Assembly: GCA_036563245.1 (NCBI GenBank)
Contig: DATCMU010000044.1
Location: forward strand, 1 to 64,000
Direction: 5' to 3'
Source: DATCMU01 sp036563245
Lineage (GTDB): Bacteria > Pseudomonadota > Alphaproteobacteria > Rhizobiales > Devosiaceae
DNA: 64,000 nt
This document shows, piece by piece, positions 24,175 through 35,157 of the stretch. The stretch's first letter is position 1, and every line of letters begins with the position of its first letter. The notes under the pieces were generated by a model that saw nothing but the letters and a program-made list of their open reading frames with translations, did not search any database and was not told the origin of the DNA. Position numbers and translations under genes: made by a program.

Positions 24175-25544
24175 ATATTCAGGACATGGACGAACTCATT
24201 GCCGCATTGCCGGAAGCCCTCAGGGCCTGGCTCAACGGCCGCAAGCCCGAGGAAGTGGAATGCGTGGTGCCCGACATGGTGGGCATCGGGCGCGGGAAAG
24301 CCATGCCGGCCAACAAGTTCCTCAAGCAGGCCGGAATGTTTCTCCCCACCTCGATCTTTTTCCAGACGATCACGGGTGGCTATGCCGATGTGGCGATTCC
24401 GAACGCCTGGGCGGAATCGGACCTGATGTTCAAGCCTGACCTTTCGACAGCGCGCGCGGTGCCCTGGACCTCCGACGTGACCATGCAGGTGATCTGCGAT
24501 GTGGAGACGCCGAGCGGGGAGACGGTTGGGCTCGCGCCGCGCAACGTGCTCAAGCGCATCCTCAGTCTTTATGCAAGAGAGGGATGGAAGCCGGTCGTTG
24601 CGCCGGAGATGGAATTCTACCTGACCAAACCGAATATCGATCCGGACTTGCCGGTCGTGCCGCCGGTGGGGCGCACCGGTCGGCAGGGCGTGGGGCGGCA
24701 GGCCTATTCCATCAGCGGCGTGGACGAGTATTCGGCAGTCGTGGACGACATCTACGATTTCGCGGAGGCGCAGGGCCTCGAGATCGACACCGTCATGCAG
24801 GAAGCCGGAGCGGGGCAGCTCGAGATCAATCTCAACCATGGCGATCCGGTCGCCCTTGCCGACCAGGTCTTCATGTTCAAGCGCACCATCCGCGAGGCGG
24901 CGCTCAGGCACGATTGCTATGCCACGTTCATGGCCAAGCCCATGGAAAACGAGCCGGGCAGCGCCATGCACATCCACCAGTCGGTGGTCGATATCGCGAC
25001 CGGGCGCAACCTGTTCTCCACCGAACAGGGAGAGCCGTCGGACCTGTTTTACGGATTCCTCGGCGGGCAGCAGAAATACCTCAACTCGGTGGTCTGCATT
25101 CTCGCCCCTTATGTGAACTCCTATCGCCGGCTGGTGCCGGGAGCCGCGGCGCCGATCAACCTCGAATGGGGCATCGACAATCGCTCGACCGGCATTCGCG
25201 TGCCGATTTCGGGTGCGGCTTCGCGCCGGGTCGAATGCCGTGTGGTGGGTATGGATTCCAATCCCTACCTGGCAATCGCGGCTTCACTGGCCTGCGGGTT
25301 CCTGGGCATGAAGGAGAAACTGCGGCCCCGGCCGCCGGTCCTGTCGGATGCCGGCGACCTGCCGCATGAACTGCCCCACGACGTCCTCGATGCCTTGCGG
25401 CTTTTCCAGGAGGCACCCCAGGTGCAGGAGATGCTGGGGGTCGAATTCAGCCAGCTCTACATTGCGATCAAGGGCTCGGAACACGACGATTTCCTCAGGG
25501 TAATCAGCCCCTGGGAGCGCGAACACCTCATGCTCAACGTCTGA
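24171..25544 (+). CDS. Second glutamine-synthetase-like ligase
   Basis: GS-family protein of 457 residues, clearly different in sequence from the one at 20426. It keeps the PEMEFYL metal site, GAGQLEINLNH, the AMHIHQS histidines and WGIDNRSTGIRVP. The start is a GTG overlapping the aldehyde dehydrogenase stop (GTGA), which implies translational coupling; ATG 24186 is an alternative. As part of the operon it probably attaches glutamate to a polyamine or other amine as the first pathway step. Substrate preference relative to the first paralogue is unknown. Confidence 0.85.
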   Translation: MNIQDMDELIAALPEALRAWLNGRKPEEVECVVPDMVGIGRGKAMPANKFLKQAGMFLPTSIFFQTITGGYADVAIPNAWAESDLMFKPDLSTARAVPWTSDVTMQVICDVETPSGETVGLAPRNVLKRILSLYAREGWKPVVAPEMEFYLTKPNIDPDLPVVPPVGRTGRQGVGRQAYSISGVDEYSAVVDDIYDFAEAQGLEIDTVMQEAGAGQLEINLNHGDPVALADQVFMFKRTIREAALRHDCYATFMAKPMENEPGSAMHIHQSVVDIATGRNLFSTEQGEPSDLFYGFLGGQQKYLNSVVCILAPYVNSYRRLVPGAAAPINLEWGIDNRSTGIRVPISGAASRRVECRVVGMDSNPYLAIAASLACGFLGMKEKLRPRPPVLSDAGDLPHELPHDVLDALRLFQEAPQVQEMLGVEFSQLYIAIKGSEHDDFLRVISPWEREHLMLNV

Positions 25545-25566
25545 GTAACAGCGAGAGACAAACAAA

Positions 25567-26964
25567 ATGGGCGGTATCGACAATCACCTCTCGACCCGGG
25601 AGCTGCAGGCGCTCGACGCGGCGCATCATCTGCATCCCTTCACAGACGCGGCAGCCCTGAACCAGAAGGGCGTGCGGGTGATTACCCGCGCCAACGGCGT
25701 CTATCTCACCGACAGCGAGGGGCAGCGCATCCTCGATGCGATGGCGGGCCTGTGGTGCGTCAATATCGGGTACGGGCGCGAGGAACTCGCAGAGACGGCG
25801 AAGCGGCAGATGATGCAGCTTCCCTTCTACAACACCTTCTTCCAGACGTCGCATCCGCCCGCCATCGAACTGGCGGCCAAGCTTGCCGAACTTGCGCCCG
25901 AGGGGATCAACCACGTCTTTTACGCAGGCTCGGGGTCCGAGGCCAATGACACCAACCTGCGCATGGTGCGCCACTACTGGGCCAGTGTAGGCAAGCCAGA
26001 CAAGCAGGTCGTGATCTCGCGCAAGAATGCCTATCACGGCTCCTCCATGGGCAGCGGCAGCCTTGGGGGCATGAGCGCCATCCACAAGCAGGGCGGAATG
26101 CCGATCCCGGGGATCGTGCATATCGACCAGCCCTACTGGTGGGGCGAGGGCGGGGACATGAGCCCGGAAGAATTCGGCCTCGCACGCGCCCGCCAGCTCG
26201 AAGAGGCAATCGACCGGATCGGCGAGGACAAGGTTGCCGCGTTTATTGCGGAGCCGGTGCAGGGCGCTGGTGGCGTGATCGTGGCGCCCGACACCTACTG
26301 GCCGGAAGTCAGCCGCATCTGCCGCGAGCGCGAAATCCTCCTGATCGTGGACGAGGTGATCACGGGCTTTGGGCGTACCGGCGAGTGGTTCGGTACCCAG
26401 TACTACGGCCTCAAGCCCGACATCATGACCGTTGCCAAGGGATTGAGCTCCGGCTACCTGCCGATCGGGGGAAGCCTTGTCAGCGACCGGGTGGTGGAAG
26501 GGCTGGAAGCCGGGGGCGAATTCGCGCACGGCTACACCTTCTCCGGGCATCCGGTTTCCTGCGCGGTTGCGCTGGAAAACCTCAGGATCATGGAAGACGA
26601 GCAGATCATTGATCGGGTGAGGACCGATACCGCGCCCTATATGCAGCGGCGCTGGGCCGAGCTTGCCGAGCATCCGCTGGTGGGCGAGGCGCGCATGGTC
26701 GGGCTCATGGGGGCGCTCGAACTCACGCCGCACAAGGCATCGCGCGCCCGTTTCGCGTCCGAATCCGGAACCGTCGGGTTGATCGGGCGGGAGCGGTGCT
26801 TTGCCAACGGCCTGGTCATGCGGCATGTAGGCGACAAGATGATCGTCTCCCCGCCACTGGTGATCTCGCACGGTGAAATCGACGAACTGATCGAACTGGC
26901 AATCCGCAGCCTCGACGAAACCCACGCGGAAGCGAAGAAGCGCGGCCTGATGGTCGCTGCCTGA
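25567..26964 (+). CDS. Class III aminotransferase (polyamine/omega-amino acid type)
   Basis: PLP-dependent transaminase of 465 residues. The cofactor region YAGSGSEANDTNLRMVRHYW, the aspartate motif LLIVDEVITGFGRTG and the PLP lysine in MTVAKGLSSGYLPIG (about residue 290) are intact. It resembles putrescine/cadaverine-pyruvate aminotransferases and related omega-transaminases. In this operon it may process polyamines directly or handle gamma-aminobutyrate released by the amidase. It starts 22 bases after the preceding stop. Confidence 0.85.
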   Translation: MGGIDNHLSTRELQALDAAHHLHPFTDAAALNQKGVRVITRANGVYLTDSEGQRILDAMAGLWCVNIGYGREELAETAKRQMMQLPFYNTFFQTSHPPAIELAAKLAELAPEGINHVFYAGSGSEANDTNLRMVRHYWASVGKPDKQVVISRKNAYHGSSMGSGSLGGMSAIHKQGGMPIPGIVHIDQPYWWGEGGDMSPEEFGLARARQLEEAIDRIGEDKVAAFIAEPVQGAGGVIVAPDTYWPEVSRICREREILLIVDEVITGFGRTGEWFGTQYYGLKPDIMTVAKGLSSGYLPIGGSLVSDRVVEGLEAGGEFAHGYTFSGHPVSCAVALENLRIMEDEQIIDRVRTDTAPYMQRRWAELAEHPLVGEARMVGLMGALELTPHKASRARFASESGTVGLIGRERCFANGLVMRHVGDKMIVSPPLVISHGEIDELIELAIRSLDETHAEAKKRGLMVAA

Positions 26965-26990
26965 GAAAGGGGCCGCTAAGGCAACGCAAG

Positions 26991-28310
26991 ATGGACCTTC
27001 CTGGCGGGCAGACACCGAAAGGCGCATATCCGGATTCCTATTACGCCGCCACGGCCAGCGCGCTCGAACCCTTCCCCGCGCTGGCGCAGGGCATCGATAC
27101 CGATGTGTGCGTGATCGGGGCGGGCTATACCGGGCTTTCCGCGGCGCTCCACCTGAGGGAGCAGGGGCGAGAGGTGGTCCTGATCGAGGCGCAGCGCGTC
27201 GGATGGGGGGCATCTGGCCGAAATGGCGGGCAGGTGGGCACCGGCCAGCGCGTCGACCAGTTGACGCTGGAGAAGATGGTCGGGGCCGACCACGCAAGAA
27301 TGCTGTGGGACCTGGCCCAGGATTCGAAGGCCATCGTGCGCCATCTGGTGGACAAGCATTCGATCGCCTGCGACCTGAAGCCGGGCATCATCTATGCCGA
27401 CCACAAGAAGCGCTATACCTCCGATACGGCCGCCTATGTCGAGCACCTGAACAAGGTCTATGGATACAAGGACATCGAGTTCCTCGATGGGCGCGCCTTG
27501 CGGGACCATCTTGGTACCGAAGCCTATTATTCCGGTTCGCTCGACTGGGGCGCGGGACATCTGCATCCGCTCAATTTTGCGCTCGGCCTGGCGAAGGCGG
27601 CTGCCGCGGCCGGCGCCCGCATTTACGAGATGACGCGCGCGACGGCCATCCGGCACGGCCAGACCGTAACGGTGCAGACCGAGGGCGGGGAAATACGGGC
27701 GCGGCAGGTGCTGATCGCGTGCAACGGCTACCTTGGCGATCTCGTGCCCGAACTGGCGGCGCGCGTGATGCCGATCAACAGCTATATCATTGCCACCGAA
27801 CCGCTTTCCGAAGCGGAGGCGAGGGACGTGATCGCCAGGGATGTGGCGGTCGCGGATTCGCGGTTCGTGGTCAATTACTTCCGGCTGTCCGCCGACCGGC
27901 GCATGCTTTTCGGTGGCCGCGAGAGCTACACCAATGCGGCGAGCGATCCCGCGGACGTCGCGGAATCGGGCCGCAAGCGCATGCTTTCGGTCTATCCGCA
28001 GCTTGCCTCCAAGCGCGTCGAGTATTCGTGGGGCGGGACGATCGCGATCACCATGAACCGGATGCCGCTTTTCCGCCGGGTGAAGCCGAACGTATTGGCG
28101 GGGCTCGGTTATTCGGGTCACGGGGTTGCAATGGCGACCCTGGGCGGCGCGCTGATGGCGGAGGCGCTTTGCGGGCATCCGGAGCGTTTCGATGCCATGG
28201 CTGCGGTGCCGATCCATCGCTTCCCCGGGGGGACGCGACTACGCCAGCCGCTTCTGGCCCTTGCCCTGATGTATTTTGCAACCAGAGACCGCATATCGAT
28301 CCTGCCATGA
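26991..28310 (+). CDS. FAD-dependent oxidase, PuuB-like
   Basis: DAO-family flavoprotein of 439 residues. The FAD fold VCVIGAGYTGLSAALHL (about residue 38) is followed by the subfamily motif GWGASGRNGGQVGTGQR and the C-terminal GLGYSGHGVAMATLGG. This pattern is shared with gamma-glutamylputrescine oxidase, which makes the aldehyde for PuuC. The stop overlaps the start of the amidase gene (ATGA). Confidence 0.87.
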   Translation: MDLPGGQTPKGAYPDSYYAATASALEPFPALAQGIDTDVCVIGAGYTGLSAALHLREQGREVVLIEAQRVGWGASGRNGGQVGTGQRVDQLTLEKMVGADHARMLWDLAQDSKAIVRHLVDKHSIACDLKPGIIYADHKKRYTSDTAAYVEHLNKVYGYKDIEFLDGRALRDHLGTEAYYSGSLDWGAGHLHPLNFALGLAKAAAAAGARIYEMTRATAIRHGQTVTVQTEGGEIRARQVLIACNGYLGDLVPELAARVMPINSYIIATEPLSEAEARDVIARDVAVADSRFVVNYFRLSADRRMLFGGRESYTNAASDPADVAESGRKRMLSVYPQLASKRVEYSWGGTIAITMNRMPLFRRVKPNVLAGLGYSGHGVAMATLGGALMAEALCGHPERFDAMAAVPIHRFPGGTRLRQPLLALALMYFATRDRISILP

Positions 28311-29080
28311 CAAACAAGCCGCTTATCGGAGTGATCGCGTGCAACCGCGAGGTCGAGGGGGAGCCGGCGCAGACGGTGAAGGCGCGCTATGTCGAGGGCG
28401 TGGCGCAGTTCGCCGACGCGATCCCGGTCATATTGCCCAGCCTTGGGCGTCCCGAGGACGCGCCGGATATCGTTGCGCGGCTTGATGCGATTCTTCTTAC
28501 CGGCAGCGCGTCCAATATCGAGCCGCATCACTATGGCGCGACTGCGGGACGAACGCCGCACGATGCGCCGCGCGACGAAACCGCGATGGCGCTGGTGCGG
28601 GCAGCGATTGCCGCGAACGTACCGGTGTTTGGAATCTGCCGTGGGCTGCAGGAGATCAACGTGGCGCTCGGGGGAACGCTCGACGACCAGCGTGACCGGG
28701 AGGCGGGCGACCTGTCGCACCATGCCATCGATGGTGTGCCGCTCGATGAGATGTTCTCGCATTATCACCCGGTCGACATTGCGCCGGGCTCGCGATTGTC
28801 GCAGGTGACAGGCGCGCGCTCGGTGCAGGTCAACTCCGTTCATTACCAGAGCATCGCCCGGCTCGGCGTCGGGCTTGAAGCTGAGGCGCGGGCGCCGGAT
28901 GGCGTGATCGAGGCCGTCAGTTCAACGCGCGGGGGCGGGGTGTTCGCGGTACAGTGGCATCCCGAATGGAGGCCCCGTGAACGCGCGCACGACCTGGCTT
29001 TCTGGCGTCATGTGGGACAGACCGCGCGGGATCACGCCGCACGGCGGGCAGGGAATAGGCCGGTCCGCGCGGGATCGTGA
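28307..29080 (+). CDS. Gamma-glutamyl-GABA hydrolase, PuuD-like (class I amidotransferase)
   Basis: Peptidase C26 family protein of 257 residues. The nucleophile cysteine is in VFGICRGLQEINVALGG (about residue 109) and the His/Glu pair in AVQWHPEW (about residue 222). It would release glutamate and gamma-aminobutyrate from the gamma-glutamyl conjugate, closing the pathway. ATG 28307 overlaps the oxidase stop by four bases. The C-terminus is Arg-rich and slightly longer than usual. Confidence 0.88.
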   Translation: MTNKPLIGVIACNREVEGEPAQTVKARYVEGVAQFADAIPVILPSLGRPEDAPDIVARLDAILLTGSASNIEPHHYGATAGRTPHDAPRDETAMALVRAAIAANVPVFGICRGLQEINVALGGTLDDQRDREAGDLSHHAIDGVPLDEMFSHYHPVDIAPGSRLSQVTGARSVQVNSVHYQSIARLGVGLEAEARAPDGVIEAVSSTRGGGVFAVQWHPEWRPRERAHDLAFWRHVGQTARDHAARRAGNRPVRAGS

Positions 29081-29183
29081 TGTCGCAGTGTCCCCTCACC
29101 GCTTGTCGCGGGGCTTCGAACCTGTTCTCTTGATGCGAACCGCGTAGCGCAGCCGGTCTGCCGCGCAAGACCAGGGAATGCCG

Positions 29184-30296
29184 ATGGGCGCATATGTGCT
29201 GAGACGCCTGTTGCTGATGATCCCCACGATCCTCGGCATCATGGCGGTCTCTTTCCTTGTCACGCAATTTGCGCCGGGCGGCCCGGTCGAGCAGATGATC
29301 GCGCGCATTCAGGGCGCCGATGTCTCGGCGCTGGCGCGTATCTCCGGGCCCACAGGCGATCAGGCCGGCCCGCAGGCCAATGCGCCCGACAGCGGTGGCG
29401 GGCAGCAGCGCACCAGCTATCGCGGTGCGGAGGGTCTCGATCCGGCGTTCGTCAAGCAGATCGAAAAGCAGTTCGGGTTCGACAAGCCGCCACTGGAGCG
29501 GTTCGTCTCGATGATGTGGAACTACCTGCGTTTCGATTTCGGCCAGAGCTATTATCGGGATATCTCGGTTCTCGACCTCATCAGGGAAAAGATGCCGGTC
29601 TCCATTTCCCTTGGGCTATGGATGACCCTGATTTCCTATGGCATTTCAATTCCGCTGGGCATCCGCAAGGCGGTCAGCGACGGATCGCGGTTCGACATCT
29701 GGACGTCGAGCGTGATCATCGTGGGCTATGCGATCCCGGGTTTCATCGTCGCCATTTTGCTGATCGTGCTGTTCGCTGGCGGAAGTTTTCTCGACTGGTT
29801 TCCGTTGCGCGGACTTACGTCGGACAATTTCAGCCAGCTGAGTTGGCCGATGAAGATCGTCGACTACGTCCACCATCTGGTGCTGCCGATCCTGGCCATG
29901 TCGCTGGGCGCTTTCGCCACCACGACCTTTCTGACCAAGAATTCGTTCATGGACGAAATCCGCAAGCAGTACGTGACGACCGCAAGGGCCAAGGGGTTGA
30001 GCGAAGGCCGGGTGCTATACGGTCATGTGTTCCGCAACGCAATGTTGCTGGTCATCGCCGGCTTTCCCGGCGCGTTTATCGGCGCGTTCTTCGGCGGATC
30101 GCTGCTGATCGAAACCATTTTCTCGCTGGACGGGCTTGGGCTGCTGGGGTTCACCTCGGTGATCAATCGGGACTACCCGGTGGTGTTTGCAACTCTCTAT
30201 ATCTTCTCCCTGCTCGGACTCGTGATCGGCCTGATCTCGGATCTCACCTACACCTGGATCGATCCGCGGATCGATTTCGAGACTCGCGAGGTGTAA
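29184..30296 (+). CDS. yejB: Peptide ABC permease YejB
   Basis: Inner-membrane permease of 370 residues. The start MGAYVLRRLLLMIPT and the following VTQFAPGGPVEQMIA are hallmark YejB sequence, and a long periplasmic insertion (about residues 40-85) is as in that family. The binding-protein-dependent transport motif appears around TTARAKGLSEGRVLYGHVFRNA. ATG 29184 is preferred over ATG 29178 because CAGGGA then sits about 8 bases upstream and the N-terminus matches the family. First gene of yejB-E-F-A, an oligopeptide/microcin-C-type importer. Confidence 0.9.
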   Translation: MGAYVLRRLLLMIPTILGIMAVSFLVTQFAPGGPVEQMIARIQGADVSALARISGPTGDQAGPQANAPDSGGGQQRTSYRGAEGLDPAFVKQIEKQFGFDKPPLERFVSMMWNYLRFDFGQSYYRDISVLDLIREKMPVSISLGLWMTLISYGISIPLGIRKAVSDGSRFDIWTSSVIIVGYAIPGFIVAILLIVLFAGGSFLDWFPLRGLTSDNFSQLSWPMKIVDYVHHLVLPILAMSLGAFATTTFLTKNSFMDEIRKQYVTTARAKGLSEGRVLYGHVFRNAMLLVIAGFPGAFIGAFFGGSLLIETIFSLDGLGLLGFTSVINRDYPVVFATLYIFSLLGLVIGLISDLTYTWIDPRIDFETREV

Positions 30297-30303
30297 CGGC
30301 GCC

Positions 30304-31457
30304 TTGAGTGCGGATGTGCAAACCCCGACCAGTGGCCCCGCCTCCGAGCGCCGCCGCAAGGGCCGTTTCGCGCTCTCCCCGATCAATCGCCGGCGGGTGG
30401 ACAACTTCAGGCGCAACAGGCGCGGATACTGGTCCTTGTGGCTGTTCCTCGGGGTCTTCCTGATCACACTTTTCGCCGAAGGCATCGCAAACGACCGCCC
30501 GATCATCCTGTCCTACAAGGGGCAATTGCTGTTTCCCATCGTGGTCAACTATCCAGAATCCACTTTCGGGGGGTTCCTGGCGACAACCGAATATCGCGAT
30601 CCGGTCATCGCAAACGAGATCGCGGCCCATGGCTGGATGCTCTGGCCGCCGATCCACTATTCCTACGCCACCACGGACTCCTATCTGCCCGTTGCCGCGC
30701 CCGCCGCGCCGTCATGGATGATGCCGGTCGACCTGCGCTGCCAGAGATATGACAACGGAACGAGCGATGCGGCCTGCAACCTTGGCAACTTCCATTGGCT
30801 GGGCACCGACGCACAAGGCCGCGACGTTCTGGCGCGCCTGATCTACGGGTACCGCATTTCGGTTCTGTTCGGCCTGACGCTGGCGATCCTGTCTTCGCTG
30901 ATCGGGGTGGTCGCGGGCGCGGTGCAGGGCTATTTCGGCGGCTGGATCGATTTGTTGTTCCAGCGGTTCATCGAAATCTGGACCTCGATTCCAGCGCTCT
31001 ACCTGTTGCTGATCATTTCAAGCGTCATCGCGCCCAGTTTCTGGGTTCTGCTCGGGATCCTTCTGATGTTCTCCTGGGTGACGCTGGTTGGCGTGGTGCG
31101 CGCGGAGTTCCTGCGCGGGCGCAATTTCGAATATATTCACGCAGCGCGGGCGCTTGGGGTGTCGAACCGCACCATCATGTTCCGGCATCTCCTGCCCAAC
31201 GCGATGGTCGCCACGCTCACCTTCATGCCCTTTATCCTATCGGGCTCCATCACGACTTTGGCGTCGCTCGATTTCCTCGGCTTCGGCCTGCCGCCCGGTT
31301 CACCTTCGCTGGGGGAATTGCTGGCCGAGGGCAAGGACAATATCGCGGCGCCCTGGCTGGCACTGACCGGGTTCTTCAGCCTGGCCATCATGCTCAGCCT
31401 GCTGATCTTCGTCGGCGAGGCGGTACGCGATGCGTTCGATCCGCGAAAGACCTTCCG

Positions 31458-31461
<4 letters not shown>
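30304..31461 (+). CDS. yejE: Peptide ABC permease YejE
   Basis: Second permease, 385 residues. The N-terminal LSPINRRRVDNFRRNRRGYWSLW and the periplasmic stretch FPIVVNYPESTFGGFLATTEYRDP are characteristic of YejE; the coupling loop is HAARALGVSNRTIMFRHLLPNA. Start is TTG 30304 with GAGGTG about 10 bases before it. Stop overlaps the YejF start (ATGA). Confidence 0.9.
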
Positions 31462-33104
<1,643 letters not shown>

Positions 33105-33212
33105 CCGCTTTCGCCACGGGCGGATTTTGCGCATAGTCGGGGTACGGGCCGATGGGTACCACAATCATGGTGGCGTATCGGGTCTGGACGCGGTTGAAAG
33201 GAAGTAGTCGAG

Positions 33213-35072
33213 ATGTCGAAGTTCTGGCCTGCACTTGCGCTCTTTTGCGTTGCCGCCCTCAGTCCGGTTTCGCCGTCCCTGGCGGCGGACAGTGGCTGGG
33301 TCAGCGGCGTATCGCTGATCGGCACGCCGAAATACCAGGATGGCTTTGCCCATTTCGACTATGTGAATCCCGATGCGCCGAAGGGAGGCATGGTCAGGCT
33401 TTCCGAAACCGGAGGGTTCGACACGTTCAACCCGATCCTGCCCAAGGGCGAGGCGGCAACCGGGCTTGGACTGATCTATGAATCGCTCATGACCGCGTCG
33501 ATGGATGAGACCGACAGCCAGTACGGCCTGTTGGCTGACCGGCTGAAATATGCGGACGACTATTCGTGGGTGACCTTCCACATCAATCAGAAGGCGAAAT
33601 GGTGGGACGGCCAACCGGTTACCGCCAAGGACGTGGTGTGGTCGTTCGACAAGCTGGTGGCGCTCAACCCCACCCAGGCCAACTATTACGCCAATGTGGT
33701 CAAGGCCGAAGTCACCGGTGACAACGAAGTGACCTTCACATTCGATCAGTCGGGCAACCGTGAATTGCCGCAGATCGTGGGGCAAGTTCTCGTCATGCCT
33801 GAACATTGGTGGGAAGCGAACGGCCCGGACGGCAAGCCCCGCGACATCGGCTCCTCGACCCTTGAGCCGCCGATGGGCTCTGGTCCCTACCGCATCAAGA
33901 CCTTTTCGCCCGGGCGCAGCGTGGTTTTCGAACGCGTCGCGGACTACTGGGGCGCAAATGAGCCGGTGAATGTGGGACAGAACAATTTCGACGAGATCCG
34001 CTACGAGTATTTCCGTGACACCACTGTCGAATTCGAGGCGTTCAAGGGCGACCAGTTCGACTGGTGGAGCGAGAATGTGGCGCGCCGCTGGGCCACGGGA
34101 TACGATTTCCCCGCGGTTGGTGACGGGCGGGTGATCAAGGAGTTGTTCCCTGAGCCCTACCGCAGCACCGGTATCATGGTGGGTTTCGTGCCCAACCTGA
34201 GGCTGAAGAAGTTCTCCGACGAACGTGTCCGCGAGGCGCTCAACTACTGTTTCGACTTCGAGGAACTCAACCGCACCCTGTTCTATGGGCAATACGAGCG
34301 GATCAATTCGTACTTTTATGGAACGGAGCTGGCTTCAAGCGGACTGCCGAAGGGCAAGGAACTCGACATCCTGGATTCGGTCAGGGACAAGGTGCCCGCC
34401 GATGTGTTCACCACGGCATATGCCAATCCGGTCGGCGGCGATCCGGAAAAGTTGCGCGCCAATCTGCGAGAGGCCCTGAAACTTCTGACCGAGGCGGGCT
34501 ACAGACTGGACGGCAACAGGCTGGTCGATGGCGCGGGTCAGCAACTCAGCTTCGAGATCCTGCTCAACGGGCCGACCATCGAGCCGATTGCCCTGAGCTT
34601 CCAGCAGAATCTCGAGAAGATCGGCATCGCCACCTCGATCCGCACCGTCGACAGCTCGCAATATATCAACCGTGTGCGTTCGCGCGATTTCGACATGATC
34701 TATACCGGCTGGGTGCAATCGACATCCCCGGGCAATGAACAGCGCGATTACTGGGGTTCGGGAGCGGCGAGCGAAGAGAACTCGCGCAATTATGCCGGAA
34801 TTGCCGATCCCGGAGTGGACGCCCTTATCGACAAGCTCATCTATGCGCCGGACCGTGAAACGCTGGTCGCCGCCACCCATGCGCTTGACCGGGTGCTCCT
34901 GGCGCACCATTTCGTAACTCCGACATATACGTTGCGCGCGTCCCGAATAGCCCGGTGGGACCGGTTCAGCCATCCCCAGACGCTGCCCGAATACGACATC
35001 GGGTTCCCCACGATCTGGTGGTGGGACAAGGACAAGGCCGAAAAGACCGGCATGCCCAGGTCCGGCGGCTGA
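33213..35072 (+). CDS. yejA: Peptide-binding protein YejA
   Basis: Periplasmic extracellular-solute-binding protein family 5, 619 residues. A signal peptide ends near SLAADSG (about residue 25). Then comes the family pattern YVNPDAPKGGMVRLSETGGFDTFNP, the segment LADRLKYADDYSWVTFHI and the C-terminal YDIGFPTIWWWDKDKA, all typical of YejA. GAAAGGAAG lies about 9 bases before the ATG. It is the ligand receptor of the yej importer, here encoded last rather than first. Confidence 0.92.
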   Translation: MSKFWPALALFCVAALSPVSPSLAADSGWVSGVSLIGTPKYQDGFAHFDYVNPDAPKGGMVRLSETGGFDTFNPILPKGEAATGLGLIYESLMTASMDETDSQYGLLADRLKYADDYSWVTFHINQKAKWWDGQPVTAKDVVWSFDKLVALNPTQANYYANVVKAEVTGDNEVTFTFDQSGNRELPQIVGQVLVMPEHWWEANGPDGKPRDIGSSTLEPPMGSGPYRIKTFSPGRSVVFERVADYWGANEPVNVGQNNFDEIRYEYFRDTTVEFEAFKGDQFDWWSENVARRWATGYDFPAVGDGRVIKELFPEPYRSTGIMVGFVPNLRLKKFSDERVREALNYCFDFEELNRTLFYGQYERINSYFYGTELASSGLPKGKELDILDSVRDKVPADVFTTAYANPVGGDPEKLRANLREALKLLTEAGYRLDGNRLVDGAGQQLSFEILLNGPTIEPIALSFQQNLEKIGIATSIRTVDSSQYINRVRSRDFDMIYTGWVQSTSPGNEQRDYWGSGAASEENSRNYAGIADPGVDALIDKLIYAPDRETLVAATHALDRVLLAHHFVTPTYTLRASRIARWDRFSHPQTLPEYDIGFPTIWWWDKDKAEKTGMPRSGG

Positions 35073-35101
35073 TCGCACAACGTCCACGACCTCACTCTGG
35101 C

Positions 35102-35128
35102 CGCCGCCGGATGACCATTCCGGCGGCG
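35102..35128 (+). terminator. Hairpin between yejA and the peptidase gene
   Basis: CGCCGCCGG (35102-35110) pairs with CCGGCGGCG (35120-35128) over a nine-base loop. No T-tract follows. It may reduce transcription into the peptidase gene or protect the yejA message end. Confidence 0.45.
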
Positions 35129-35157
35129 CTCTCCCGCCGCCAAGAAAACGAGACGAC

